Assembly: GCA_903902915.1 (NCBI GenBank)
Contig: CAIUWR010000096.1
Coordinates: forward strand, 1-40,233
Direction of reading: 5' to 3'
Source of the DNA: an uncultured Hyphomicrobiales bacterium
Lineage (GTDB): Bacteria; Pseudomonadota; Alphaproteobacteria; Rhizobiales; Beijerinckiaceae
DNA: 40,233 bases
Made by a program: the position numbers and the translations under genes. Below are positions 15,856 through 24,806 of the stretch, piece by piece (the first letter of the stretch is position 1; every line of letters begins with the position of its first letter). The notes beneath the pieces were generated by a model. The model was given only the letters and a program-made list of their open reading frames with translations, searched no databases and had not been told where the DNA came from.

Positions 15856-17115
15856 TCAGTCCACGCCAGCCGTCGCCAGCGCTGCGACCGCGTCGGCCGT
15901 CGCAGCCGAGAGCGTCCAGCCCAGATGTCCATGCCCCGTGTTGTAGAAGACGCGCGGGTTGCGTCCCCGCGCCACATGCGGAAGCATGTTGGGCACCATC
16001 GGCCGCAGCCCCGCCCAGGGCACACATTCGCGCGTGCTCATGCCGGGAAAATGCAAGCGGCACCATGCGATGAGCGGCGCAATGCGCGCATCGCGAATAT
16101 CGCGGTTGAACCCGATGAATTCGGCGGTGCCCGCAACGCGCAGGCGGGTCTTTCCAAGACGGCTGGTGACGATTTTCGCGTGGTCGTCCAGCAGACTGAC
16201 CCAGGGGGTCAAATCCTGATCCGCTCTTTCAGTCAGGTTGACGGTGATGGAATAGCCCTTGACCGGATAGATATTGACGCGATCCCCCAGCGACCTTGCA
16301 AGCGCCCGCGACGTGACGCCGCCGCACACCACGACCTTGTCGAAGAGGCGGACTTCTGCTTTGGGCGTCGAACCATCGGGCGTCGGCTCCGTCGAACGGG
16401 ACACGATTCTGACGTTCTCGCTTCCCGCATCGACTGACAGAACGTCGGTGGAAAAGCGCATCTCCACGCCATGGCGCTCGCAAGCCTTGGCCAGTCCGAT
16501 GGTGAATTTGTGAATGTCTCCGGTGAAGTCGGAGGGCGTGTAAAAACCCCCGTAATACTTTCCCCGCAGCGCGGGCTCGATGGCGCTCATTTCTTCAGGC
16601 GTCACCGCGCGACGCTCGACCCCGCCTTTCGCCAGAAGCACGCTTACTTTTTCAGCGGCGATAAAATCGGCTTTTGCTTCGTAAAAATGCAGGATGCCGC
16701 GTTCTTCGCAATCAAAGTCGATCCCTTCCTGAGCCGCCATCTGTTTCAGATGATGGCGGGCCTCTATCGCCAGACGCGCGGTCGTGATCGTGTTCACTTC
16801 GTAATCAGGGATGGACGCGATGAATTCGCCCATCCACGACAGTTTATGCCAGGTGGGCGCGGGATTGATCAGCAAGGGCGCGCCCGGGCTCATCATCCAT
16901 TTGAGGCCCTTGAAAACATTGGCCCAACTATTCCAGACCTCGGCATTGGAGGCGGACAGCTGCCCGCCATTGGCGAATGACGTCTCCATCGCCGCATAGG
17001 GATGGCGGTCGAAGATGGTCACCTGGCATCCGCGCCGGGCGAGTTTATAGGCTGTGGTGACGCCGGTTATGCCGGCGCCGATGACTGCGATGGAATTGGT
17101 TTTGGAAAGGGACAC
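15856..17115 (-). CDS. dadA: FAD-dependent D-amino-acid dehydrogenase (small-subunit type)
   Basis: The 419-residue enzyme oxidatively deaminates D-amino acids to 2-oxoacids, passing electrons to the respiratory chain. The FAD Rossmann motif IAVIGAGITGVTTAYKLA is at about residues 8-25, followed by FDRHPYAAMETSFANGGQLS, the typical DadA loop, and a C-terminal GHGHLGWTLSAATAD. The GTG at 17115 is chosen because AGGAG sits seven bases upstream and the frame before it runs into the riboswitch. Length fits the family (416-435). A tandem glycine riboswitch heads the gene, so glycine probably controls its expression and may be a substrate; related FAD enzymes include glycine oxidase. The E1-type dehydrogenase gene upstream points to amino-acid breakdown. 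Confidence 0.9.
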   Translation of the reverse strand: MSLSKTNSIAVIGAGITGVTTAYKLARRGCQVTIFDRHPYAAMETSFANGGQLSASNAEVWNSWANVFKGLKWMMSPGAPLLINPAPTWHKLSWMGEFIASIPDYEVNTITTARLAIEARHHLKQMAAQEGIDFDCEERGILHFYEAKADFIAAEKVSVLLAKGGVERRAVTPEEMSAIEPALRGKYYGGFYTPSDFTGDIHKFTIGLAKACERHGVEMRFSTDVLSVDAGSENVRIVSRSTEPTPDGSTPKAEVRLFDKVVVCGGVTSRALARSLGDRVNIYPVKGYSITVNLTERADQDLTPWVSLLDDHAKIVTSRLGKTRLRVAGTAEFIGFNRDIRDARIAPLIAWCRLHFPGMSTRECVPWAGLRPMVPNMLPHVARGRNPRVFYNTGHGHLGWTLSAATADAVAALATAGVD

Positions 17116-17127
17116 AGGCGTTCTCCT

Positions 17128-17142
17128 ACCCGTCTTGCGGGT
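17128..17142 (-). promoter_or_regulatory. Hairpin abutting the dadA ribosome site
   Basis: ACCCG-CAAGA-CGGGT forms a 5-bp stem directly followed by AGGAG (17127-17123) and the GTG start. Lying between the glycine aptamers and the start codon, it probably belongs to the expression platform and could affect ribosome access. Its alternative pairing is not worked out. Confidence 0.5.
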
Positions 17143-17147
17143 ATGAA

Positions 17148-17355
17148 CGCCCCCTCTGTCATTGGCCTGAGAGCATCGTCGCGGCCCATTCATTGGGCGT
17201 CGACTTACACCGCCGGCGGGGGCTGCGGCCCCACTTTTCAGAGTTCGAAACAGGTGCGCGGTTTCTGGTACCTGAGAGTTTCCGGGGCGGTTGCTCCTTC
17301 GGTGTCGTCATCGCCGGGACGCTCAAGGCCACGCCGATGACGATCTCTTCCGCAG
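17148..17355 (-). ncRNA. Tandem glycine riboswitch (two aptamers)
   Basis: Two glycine-aptamer cores lie in series on the minus strand. CTCTCAGG occurs at 17278-17271 and again at 17173-17166, 105 bp apart. Aptamer I (about 17355-17250) starts GCGGAAGAGATC and has ACCGAAGGAGCAA before the first CTCTCAGG. Aptamer II (about 17245-17148) starts with CTCTGAAAAG, has GCCGGCGGTGTAAG, and closes with CCAATGACAGAGGGGG. Paired aptamers of this class bind glycine and usually turn on glycine breakdown genes. The next gene is dadA, 33 bp downstream. Confidence 0.93.
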
Positions 17356-17447
17356 TTTTTTATCGCTCAAGAATCAGCGTCCGTCAATGAAGTGCTGCAA
17401 TGCGAAAAGACGCCACGCCCCCGCAAGCTGAGCCTTGCGCAACGCCG

Positions 17448-19814
17448 TCAGCCCGCCCGCGCCGCCCGATATCGGCTCGCGCGGCCGGAACCGAGCGCTT
17501 CCGCAGCATGAATGATGGCGTTGGCGTCAAGCCCGTGATGGCGATAAAGCTCGGCGATGGAGCCGGTCTGGCCGAAATGCTCCACACCCAGCGCCTTCTG
17601 CCGATGACCATAAACGCTCCCCAGCCAGGCCAGCGTGACAGGATGGCCGTCGATGACGCTGACGATCCCGCAATCGCGTCCCAGATCGCCGAGCAGGCTT
17701 TCCACATGGCTGATGGCGCTGACTGCGCCCCGCTGACGGGCGCGCTCAGCCGTCTGCCAGTCCGCATGCAGCCGATCCGCCGAGGTGATCGCCAGCAGGC
17801 CGATATCTCGCCGATCTTCCGCCAGGAGGCCCGTCGCGACAATGGCTTCGGGCGCCACCGCGCCCTGATAGGCGATGACGGTCTCGCAATTGGGGCCAGG
17901 CGCTCGCAACCAATAGGCGCCCTTGACCATGTCCCGCCGCAAATCCGCCGTCAGCTTGCGCGGCGGCTGCTCCACCGGGCGGGTGGAAAGGCGCAAATAG
18001 ATTGAGCCTCCCGCCTCCTCCTGCATATGGCTGAAGCCAAAGCGCATGATCTCCGAAAGCTCATCAATGAAGGCCGGTTCGAACGAGAGCAGCCCGTCCT
18101 GCGCCATGCCGACCAGCGGCGTGCCAATGGATTGATGCGCCCCGCCTTCCGGCGCCAGCGTGATGCCGGAGGGCGTGGCGACCAGCATGAAACGCGCGCC
18201 TTGATAGCAAGCGTAATTCAATTGATCCGCCGCACGGTAGATGAACGGATCATAGACTGTGCCAATCGGCAAAAGCCGCTCGCCATTGATGTCATGCGAC
18301 AGGCCCAGAGCCGACAACATGAGGAACAGGTTGGATTCGGCGATCCCCAGCTCCACATGCTGACCGCGCGGACCAAACTCCCAGTTGAAGGTGGAGGGAA
18401 TCCGCTCTTCCTTGAACGTGTCGGCCAGCGCGTCGCGCGCGAACAATCCCCGACGATTGATCCAGGGCCCCAGATTGGTGGACACGGTGACGTCTGGGGA
18501 CGTGGTGACGATGCGCCGCGCAAGCTCGGTGTCTTCCCGCGCGATTTCATTCAGGATCTGGCCAAAGCCCATCTGGGTCGAGATCGGCTTGCCGCCCGCC
18601 GTCGGCATGGGCAGCGTGACCGGCACTGTGATCGCGCGCGCGGACAAGCGCCTCTCGCCCGCCGCGAAAAAGGGAGCGGCTGCGATGAAGGATTGCAGCG
18701 TCCGGGGCGCGTGTTCGAGCGCCGCCCACTTGTCCCATTCCTGCCCCGGCCGCACGCCGAGGCTTTCGCGAAAGCCATCCATCTGCGCGGGCGTCATCAG
18801 ACCCGCATGATTGTCCTTGTGGCCTGCGAGCGGCAAACCGTGGCCCTTGATCGTATAGGCGATGAAACAGACGGGGCGCTCATGGCGCGAGGCCTTGTCG
18901 AAAGCGTCGAGCAGGGTTGGCAGATCATGGCCGCCCAGGTTGGTCATGAGGGCGCCGAGGGCGCTGTCGTCGCGGCGCTCGATCAGCGCCCGCACTTCTG
19001 CGTCCCCTCCCAGATCGTCCAGCAAACGCTTGCGCCAGGCGGCGCCGCCCTTGAAGGTGAGCGCCGAATAGAGCTGGTTCGGGCAAGCCTCGATCCATTC
19101 GCGCAATCGGGCGCCGCCCGGCTCGGCGAAGGCGGCCTCCTGCAATTGGCCGTGGCGCAGCACGACGACATCCCAGCCGAAGCTCTCGAACATGCGCTCG
19201 AATTTCGCCCAAAGACCTTCGCGCACCACCGCGTCGAGGGATTGCCGATTGTAGTCGACCACCCACCAGCAGTTGCGCAGCCCATGTTTCCAGCCCTCCA
19301 CGATCGCTTCGTGGATATTGCCCTCATCCATCTCCGCATCGCCGATCAGCGCCACCATCCTTCCCTCGGGACGGGACGTCATCCAGTCATGGGCGCGGAC
19401 ATAATCTTGCGCGAGGGACGAAAACAGCGTCTGCGCGACGCCAAGGCCAACAGATCCGGTGGAAAAATCGACGTCGTCCACATCCTTGAGGCGCGAGGGA
19501 TAGCTTTGCGCGCCACCGAAGCCGCGAAAGGCTTCGAGCTTTTCAAGGCCCTGGCGCCCGGCCAGATACTGGATCGCGTGAAAGATCGGAGCGGCGTGGG
19601 GCTTGACCGCCACACGATCCTGCGGACGCAGAGCTGCAAAATAAAGCGCCGTCATGATGGTGGAGACCGAGGCCGACGACGCCTGATGGCCGCCGACCTT
19701 CAGACCATCCTCGTTGGCGCGCAGGTGGTTCGCGTTGTGGATCATCCACGACGAAAGCCAGAGAACCTTGCGCTCAAGATCACGCAGAATCGGCAGCATC
19801 GTGGACTGGCGCAT
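17448..19814 (-). CDS. Homodimeric 2-oxoacid dehydrogenase E1 (AceE/MdeB-like)
   Basis: The 788-residue thiamine-diphosphate enzyme resembles AceE, which decarboxylates pyruvate in the E1 step. The start ATG at 19814 has GGGGG upstream. The cofactor motif is GDAEMDEGNIHEAI near residues 155-170, after GGHQASSASVSTIMTALYF; later come FIAYTIKGHGLPLAGHKDNH and the transketolase-like pyrimidine region FGPRGQHVELGIAESNLF. It is about 100 residues shorter than E. coli AceE, and no E2 or E3 gene is near. Pseudomonas MdeB, a 2-oxobutyrate dehydrogenase E1 next to an Lrp regulator, is a fitting precedent: here an Lrp/AsnC gene is divergent. A role in breakdown of amino-acid-derived oxoacids is therefore more likely than the main pyruvate dehydrogenase, though unproven. 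Confidence 0.85.
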   Translation of the reverse strand: MRQSTMLPILRDLERKVLWLSSWMIHNANHLRANEDGLKVGGHQASSASVSTIMTALYFAALRPQDRVAVKPHAAPIFHAIQYLAGRQGLEKLEAFRGFGGAQSYPSRLKDVDDVDFSTGSVGLGVAQTLFSSLAQDYVRAHDWMTSRPEGRMVALIGDAEMDEGNIHEAIVEGWKHGLRNCWWVVDYNRQSLDAVVREGLWAKFERMFESFGWDVVVLRHGQLQEAAFAEPGGARLREWIEACPNQLYSALTFKGGAAWRKRLLDDLGGDAEVRALIERRDDSALGALMTNLGGHDLPTLLDAFDKASRHERPVCFIAYTIKGHGLPLAGHKDNHAGLMTPAQMDGFRESLGVRPGQEWDKWAALEHAPRTLQSFIAAAPFFAAGERRLSARAITVPVTLPMPTAGGKPISTQMGFGQILNEIAREDTELARRIVTTSPDVTVSTNLGPWINRRGLFARDALADTFKEERIPSTFNWEFGPRGQHVELGIAESNLFLMLSALGLSHDINGERLLPIGTVYDPFIYRAADQLNYACYQGARFMLVATPSGITLAPEGGAHQSIGTPLVGMAQDGLLSFEPAFIDELSEIMRFGFSHMQEEAGGSIYLRLSTRPVEQPPRKLTADLRRDMVKGAYWLRAPGPNCETVIAYQGAVAPEAIVATGLLAEDRRDIGLLAITSADRLHADWQTAERARQRGAVSAISHVESLLGDLGRDCGIVSVIDGHPVTLAWLGSVYGHRQKALGVEHFGQTGSIAELYRHHGLDANAIIHAAEALGSGRASRYRAARAG

Positions 19815-19953
19815 GGGGTCCCCCCTCGAAAGACAGACGCAGGATAGACCGCTTCGTGGGGGATAATTTTCCAAATATACGATTGCTAAATGCGGATAAA
19901 TTGGAATATTATTTTACAAACTCCCCCGGAAACGAAACTGGAGCCCAACCCCT
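19815..19953. promoter_or_regulatory. AT-rich divergent region with TTCCAA/TTGGAA inverted repeat
   Basis: This 139-bp gap separates the E1 gene from its divergent Lrp/AsnC gene. An AT-rich core (19861-19915) contains TTCCAA at 19869-19874 and TTGGAA at 19901-19906, an inverted pair with centres about 32 bp apart. Lrp-type proteins favour AT-rich, loosely palindromic DNA, so this is a plausible operator for both genes. Confidence 0.4.
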
Positions 19954-20406
19954 GTGGATTCCATAGATCGAAAGATCCTCACGCTCTTGCAGCAGGACGC
20001 GCGCATGACGGTGCAGGAGATCGCAGACCGGGTGAGTCTGTCAGCCTCCCCCTGCCACCGCCGCATCAAGATGCTGGAGGAGAAAGGCGTCATCGAACGC
20101 TATGTGGCCATCGTGAACCAGCGCGCCGTGGGCCTGCCCGTCAGCGTGTTCATCTCCATCAAGCTGGAGCGTCAGAAGGAGGCCGACCTTGAGCGTCTGG
20201 CGCGGGCCTTCGCCAGCTGGACCGAAGTGCTGGAATGCTACCTCATGACGGGGCAACAGGATTATCTGCTGCGGGTCGTGGTCGCAGACCTCGACGCCTA
20301 TGATCGGTTTTTGAAGCTCAAGCTGACCAAACTGGACGGGATCGCCTCCATAGAATCGAGCTTTGCGCTCAATCAGGTGAAATATTCAATCGCGCTCCCG
20401 GTGTGA
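19954..20406 (+). CDS. Lrp/AsnC-family transcriptional regulator
   Basis: The 150-residue protein has an N-terminal helix-turn-helix (MDSIDRKILTLLQQDARMT, then VQEIADRVSLSASPCHRRIK and LEEKGVIERY) and a C-terminal RAM ligand-binding/oligomerisation domain from about residue 65 (VFISIKLERQKEADLERL through YDRFLKLKLTKLDGIASIES). It starts with GTG at 19954. Lrp-family proteins respond to amino acids and often control a divergent neighbour. The divergent E1-type dehydrogenase is the natural target. Confidence 0.93.
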   Translation: MDSIDRKILTLLQQDARMTVQEIADRVSLSASPCHRRIKMLEEKGVIERYVAIVNQRAVGLPVSVFISIKLERQKEADLERLARAFASWTEVLECYLMTGQQDYLLRVVVADLDAYDRFLKLKLTKLDGIASIESSFALNQVKYSIALPV

Positions 20407-20488
20407 CCGCTGGCCCACGGGCATTTCCGCAGCGACCACGCCGTGCTAGAGAGCGGCGCCTTCCGCGCTCCGCCCCAAGGGATCCCTG

Positions 20489-21919
20489 ATGACCGCACCC
20501 GTTGTGACCCGCTTCGCTCCCTCCCCGACCGGATTCCTGCATATTGGCGGGGGGCGCACGGCGCTGTTCAATTGGCTCTACGCTCGTCGGCACGGCGGCA
20601 AGATGTTGCTGCGAATCGAGGATACCGACCGCGAGCGCTCAACCGAGGGCGCCATCGCCGCCATCATCGACGGCTTGAGCTGGCTCGGCCTCGATTGGGA
20701 TGGGGACACCGTCTATCAATATGCGCGCGTGGAGCGCCATCGGGAGATCGCGGGCGAGTTGCTGGCGCGCGGCATGGCCTACCGCTGCTACGCCACCCAG
20801 CAGGAGCTGGAGGAGATGCGCGAGAAGGCCCGCGCCCTCAAGCTGCCCCCCCGCTATGACGGCCGCTGGCGCGACCTTGGCGACGCCGAGGCTGCCGAGG
20901 CCGAGGCGCGCGGCCTCAAGCCCGTCATCCGCCTCAAGGCGCCCCAGACCGGCGAGACCGTGATCGACGACAAGGTGCAGGGCCGCGTCGTGTTTCCCAA
21001 CAAGGATCTCGACGATCTCGTGCTGCTGCGCTCAGACGGCAACCCGACCTATATGCTGGCGGTGGTGGTGGACGACCACGACATGGGCGTGACCCATATC
21101 ATTCGCGGCGACGACCATCTGACCAACGCCGCCCGCCAGACCCATATCTATCAGGCGCTGGGCTGGGACACGCCTGTCATGTCCCATATTCCGCTCATCC
21201 ACGGCGCCGATGGCGCCAAGCTTTCCAAGCGCCACGGGGCGCTCGGCGTCGACGCCTATCGGGCCATGGGCTATCTGCCCGCCGCCCTGCGCAACTATCT
21301 GGTGCGGCTGGGCTGGAGCCATGGCGATCAGGAGTTCTTCTCGACCGAACAGATGATCGAGGCCTTCGACCTCGCCCATATCGGCCGCTCGCCCGCGCGT
21401 TTCGACACCGCCAAGCTCGAAAATATGAACGGCCACTACATGCGCGCCGCCTCCGATGAGGAGCTGCTGGAGGCTTTGGTGTCCACCCTGCCCTATCTGC
21501 CGCAGGGTCCGGACTATGGCCCCAAGCTCGACGACGCGATGAAGGCCAAGCTGCTGGCCGCCATGAGCGGCTTGAAAGAGCGTGCGAAGACTTTGGTTGA
21601 ACTCGCTGATGGCGCACGCTTTTTGTTCGACCAGCGTCCTCTCGCGATGGATGAGAAGGCGTCGGACATTCTCGCCAAGGGCGGCAAGGAACATCTGGCG
21701 GCCCTGCTGCCCCGGCTGGAGGCCCTCGCCTCCTGGACGGCGGCGGAGGCGGAGGCCGTCGTGCGCGCCTATGCTGAAGAGACCGGCGCCAAGCTGGGTC
21801 AGGTGGCCCAGCCCCTGCGCGCGGCGATGACGGGCCGCGCCACATCGCCCGGCATCTTCGACGTCTTGCAGGTGCTTGGCCGCGAAGAAAGCCTGGGGCG
21901 CATACGCGACCGCATCTGA
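20489..21919 (+). CDS. gltX: Glutamyl-tRNA synthetase
   Basis: The 476-residue class I synthetase charges tRNA-Glu (and perhaps tRNA-Gln in organisms using the amidotransferase route). The N-terminal signature [17 protein letters not shown] holds the HIGH-type motif at residues 18-21, and KLSKRHGA near 244-251 is the KMSKS-type motif. [13 protein letters not shown] and [18 protein letters not shown] are also typical. Many alphaproteobacteria have two gltX copies; from this window I cannot say which this is. It lies 82 bp after the Lrp gene and ends at a symmetrical bidirectional terminator. Confidence 0.97.
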   Translation: MTAPVVTRFAPSPTGFLHIGGGRTALFNWLYARRHGGKMLLRIEDTDRERSTEGAIAAIIDGLSWLGLDWDGDTVYQYARVERHREIAGELLARGMAYRCYATQQELEEMREKARALKLPPRYDGRWRDLGDAEAAEAEARGLKPVIRLKAPQTGETVIDDKVQGRVVFPNKDLDDLVLLRSDGNPTYMLAVVVDDHDMGVTHIIRGDDHLTNAARQTHIYQALGWDTPVMSHIPLIHGADGAKLSKRHGALGVDAYRAMGYLPAALRNYLVRLGWSHGDQEFFSTEQMIEAFDLAHIGRSPARFDTAKLENMNGHYMRAASDEELLEALVSTLPYLPQGPDYGPKLDDAMKAKLLAAMSGLKERAKTLVELADGARFLFDQRPLAMDEKASDILAKGGKEHLAALLPRLEALASWTAAEAEAVVRAYAEETGAKLGQVAQPLRAAMTGRATSPGIFDVLQVLGREESLGRIRDRI

Positions 21920-21928
21920 GACAAAATC

Positions 21929-21954
21929 GGAGCGCCACCGGCCGGCGGCGCTCC
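21929..21954. terminator. Bidirectional hairpin between gltX and the binding-protein gene
   Basis: GGAGCGCC (21929-21936) pairs with GGCGCTCC (21947-21954), and the inner CCGG/CCGG also pairs. It sits between two convergent stop codons (21919 and 21962). On the minus strand a short T-rich stretch follows. It probably stops transcription from both sides. Confidence 0.75.
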
Positions 21955-21961
21955 TTCCCGC

Positions 21962-23011
21962 CTATTCGGAACGAACGTACATCCCGACCTTCTCCTGCGC
22001 GGCCTTCAGGAACGACAGGTCGATCACCTGCTCGGCGGTCAGCTTCTTGTCCACCAATTCCAGCTTCTGGACGAAGGCGAGATCGCGCTGCAACCCCTCC
22101 AGATTGGGGACGCCGTCAGGATCGCAGGCCGAGGGCACCACATTCCGCAGCAGGGCCTCGTCCTTCACGCCGGAATATCTGGCGATGATCCCCACCACCT
22201 CATCGGCGTTCTTGCCTGCGATCCGGCCGCCCTTGAGCGCGTCATTATAAACATGGAGCGCGCGCAGATAGGCGCGCATGAAGGCCTCCGCCACCTCCCG
22301 CTTCTTGATGAAGACCGCGCCGAACGTGGTCACCGCCGCCTGCTGGTTCGGGTAGATCTCGTCAACTGTCATGAAGCGCCGGGCGATGTTGCGCTTTTCG
22401 GCGATGGAGACGATGGGCTCGGCGATGAAGGTGGCGTCAATGGCCCTGTTGGCCATGGCCGCCACCATATCGGACGTCGAAATATAGACCCGCTCCACGT
22501 CCTCGAAGGCGATTCCCGCCTTTTTGCAGGCCTCGTTGAGGGTCGATTGCTCGCCCGCGCTGCCGATGGCGGGCACCGAGACCTTGCGTCCCTTGAGGTC
22601 GGCCAGGGACTTGAACGCCCCCGAGTCGATCAGATCGGCGCGCACCAATAATGACTGGAAACCGTAGCCCGGGCCGTTGCGGGCCTTGTCCGCGACGATC
22701 TTGATGGCGATTTCGCGCTCGTTGGCGTTGTAGAGCCCGGCCGAAACCGCGCCGCCGCTGACATCCAGATCGCCCGTGGACAGGGAGGCGATCATCTTGG
22801 CGCCTGACGGAAAGGACGCGATGTCCACATCAAGCCCCTCGTCCTTGAAGTAGCCCCGGGCGTCGGCGATGAAATAAGGCGCGTCGCTCACGGTGTTGAC
22901 GATACCCAGCGTCACTTTGGTCGCCGCCGCGCGGGCCACGGCTGGCGCGAAAACGGCGGATGCTGCGGCCGCCTGCAATAAACGACGCCTGGTGATCGAC
23001 CGAAACTTCAT
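21962..23011 (-). CDS. Periplasmic substrate-binding protein, NMT1/SsuA-like
   Basis: The 349-residue protein has a Tat-like signal (ITRRRLLQAAAASAVFAPAV) with cleavage near ARAA. The mature part starts KVTLGIVNTVSDAPYFIADA, followed by GYFKDEGLDVDIASFPSGA, the pattern of the NMT1/taurine-nitrate-sulfonate binding protein group. These proteins deliver small organic solutes to an ABC importer. No permease or ATPase gene is adjacent, so it is an orphan here and its ligand is unknown. It is divergent from gltA across a 295-bp gap. Confidence 0.85.
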   Translation of the reverse strand: MKFRSITRRRLLQAAAASAVFAPAVARAAATKVTLGIVNTVSDAPYFIADARGYFKDEGLDVDIASFPSGAKMIASLSTGDLDVSGGAVSAGLYNANEREIAIKIVADKARNGPGYGFQSLLVRADLIDSGAFKSLADLKGRKVSVPAIGSAGEQSTLNEACKKAGIAFEDVERVYISTSDMVAAMANRAIDATFIAEPIVSIAEKRNIARRFMTVDEIYPNQQAAVTTFGAVFIKKREVAEAFMRAYLRALHVYNDALKGGRIAGKNADEVVGIIARYSGVKDEALLRNVVPSACDPDGVPNLEGLQRDLAFVQKLELVDKKLTAEQVIDLSFLKAAQEKVGMYVRSE

Positions 23012-23183
23012 TTCTGACCTCCCCTGATCCGAGGCTTAACCCCTCGCGTTATGCGGAGTTAATCAAGGGTGGGGAGAGAGCGCAACCGGCGACGGTCCGG
23101 CGCGAGGGGCAAACGCTCTGATTTCGCGCGGCCTGGATAGTTAACCGAACTTTCCATTCGGCAAAAGTTTAGCCCGCAATTGC

Positions 23184-23211
23184 TTGAACGGCGCGCGCCG
23201 ATGCGATAACT
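23184..23211 (+). promoter_or_regulatory. Possible sigma-70 promoter of gltA
   Basis: TTGAAC (23184-23189) and ATAACT (23206-23211) are 16 bp apart, about 95 bp before the gltA start. Both hexamers are imperfect, so this is only a candidate. Confidence 0.3.
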
Positions 23212-23306
23212 TTTTCCGCAGCGCAATAACTGCGAGGCTGACCCCACGGGCGAGCCATGTGGTCCACCCAGCGCGCGTGGCGATGCGAGTACAAAGGCAC
23301 ACCTCA

Positions 23307-24596
23307 ATGAGCGCAAAGAGCGGAAGTTTCAAAATCGGCGATACGACGGTCGACATGCCCGTCAAATCCGGCACGATCGGGCCGGATGTGATCGACATCG
23401 GCAAATTGTATAACGAGACTGGCTGTTTCACCTTCGACCCTGGCTTCCTGTCCACGGCGGCCTGCGAATCGAAGATCACCTATATTGATGGCGACGAAGG
23501 CATCCTGCTGCATCGCGGCTATCCGATCGAGCAGCTCGCCGATCACGGCGATTTCCTTGAGACCTGCTATCTGCTTCTTTACGGGGAGCTCCCCACTTCG
23601 GCCCAGAAAGCCGAGTTCGACTACACCGTCACGCGCCACACCATGGTCCATGACCAGATGTCGCGCTTCTTCCAGGGCTTCCGTCGCGACGCGCATCCTA
23701 TGGCCGTCATGGTGGGCGCCGTGGGCGCACTCGCCGCCTTCTATCACGACTCGACGGACATCAACGACCCGACCCAGCGCATGATCGCCTCGATCCGCAT
23801 GGTCGCGAAGATGCCGACGCTGGCGGCCATGGCCTACAAGTACAACATCGGCCAGCCCTTCGTGTATCCGAAGAACGATCTCGACTACGCCTCCAACTTC
23901 CTGCGCATGTGCTTCGCCGTGCCCTGCGAGGACTACAAGGTGAACCCGGTTCTGGCGCGCGCGCTCGACCGCATCTTCACCCTCCATGCCGACCATGAGC
24001 AGAACGCCTCGACCTCGACCGTCCGCCTCGCGGGCTCGACGGGCGCGAACCCCTTCGCCTGCATCGCAGCTGGCATCGCGGCTCTTTGGGGACCCGCCCA
24101 TGGCGGCGCCAACGAGATCTGCCTGAAGATGTTGATGGAGATCGGCACAGTCGACCGGATCCCCCACTTCATCGCCCGCGCCAAGGACAAGAACGATCCG
24201 TTCCGCCTCATGGGCTTCGGTCATCGCGTCTACAAGAACTTCGACCCGCGCGCGAAGATCATGCACAAGACCTGCCATGAGGTTCTGGCGGAACTCGGCA
24301 TCAAGGACGATCCGCTGCTCGATGTGGCCATGGAGCTGGAGCGCATCGCCCTTAGCGATCCCTACTTCGTCGAGCGCAAGCTCTATCCGAACGTGGACTT
24401 CTATTCAGGCATCACCCTGAAGGCCATGGGCTTCCCCACCACCATGTTCACCGCGCTCTTCGCGGTGGCGCGTACGGTCGGCTGGATCGCCCAGTGGACG
24501 GAAATGATCGGCGACCCCCATCAGAAGATCGGTCGTCCGCGTCAGCTCTACACAGGCGCGCCTCACCGCGATTATCCCCCGATCGGCAAGCGCTGA
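23307..24596 (+). CDS. gltA: Citrate synthase
   Basis: The 429-residue type II (hexameric-type) citrate synthase condenses oxaloacetate and acetyl-CoA at the entry of the TCA cycle. The catalytic residues are His265 (GPAHGGANE), His306 ([13 protein letters not shown]) and Asp364 ([10 protein letters not shown]). The ATG at 23307 gives the usual N-terminus [20 protein letters not shown]; a longer upstream frame would add unrelated residues. Length matches E. coli GltA (427). A strong intrinsic terminator follows the stop, so the gene is monocistronic. Confidence 0.98.
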   Translation: MSAKSGSFKIGDTTVDMPVKSGTIGPDVIDIGKLYNETGCFTFDPGFLSTAACESKITYIDGDEGILLHRGYPIEQLADHGDFLETCYLLLYGELPTSAQKAEFDYTVTRHTMVHDQMSRFFQGFRRDAHPMAVMVGAVGALAAFYHDSTDINDPTQRMIASIRMVAKMPTLAAMAYKYNIGQPFVYPKNDLDYASNFLRMCFAVPCEDYKVNPVLARALDRIFTLHADHEQNASTSTVRLAGSTGANPFACIAAGIAALWGPAHGGANEICLKMLMEIGTVDRIPHFIARAKDKNDPFRLMGFGHRVYKNFDPRAKIMHKTCHEVLAELGIKDDPLLDVAMELERIALSDPYFVERKLYPNVDFYSGITLKAMGFPTTMFTALFAVARTVGWIAQWTEMIGDPHQKIGRPRQLYTGAPHRDYPPIGKR

Positions 24597-24616
24597 TCGC
24601 AGTCTGCGAGACGTTG

Positions 24617-24645
24617 AAAGGGCTCCCGCAAGGGGGCCCTTTTTG
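24617..24645 (+). terminator. Intrinsic terminator of gltA
   Basis: An 11-bp stem AAAGGGCTCCC / GGGGGCCCTTT (one G-U pair) with a GCAA tetraloop is followed by a T-run, 20 bp after the gltA stop. It is a canonical rho-independent terminator. Confidence 0.93.
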
Positions 24646-24714
24646 CTTGGGTGGATCCAGGCTATTGCGGCCTCACGGGCCGTGGCGAAGGCGCGAGCCA
24701 GCCTGAAATGCAAA

Positions 24715-24748
24715 ATGGCGGCAGGCCCTTGACTGGACCTGCCGCCAT
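24715..24748 (-). terminator. Intrinsic terminator of the nlpD-like gene
   Basis: ATGGCGGCAGG and CCTGCCGCCAT pair perfectly over 11 bp around a 12-base loop. On the minus strand TTTTG follows. It lies about 60 bp after the lipoprotein stop. Confidence 0.75.
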
Positions 24749-24806
24749 CTTTCACCTTCGGACCGTGTCTCGCGGATACCGAAGGCGGCTTTCATTTGCG
24801 AACCGC

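Noticed and set aside
17448-19814. Transketolase or DXP synthase
   Set aside because: Local thiamine-site motifs are shared, but the length, FGPRGQHVELGIAE and overall order fit homodimeric AceE-type E1.
18027-19847. Long plus-strand frame opposite the E1 gene
   Set aside because: The minus strand encodes a full thiamine-diphosphate E1 with conserved motifs; the plus frame is a high-GC shadow.
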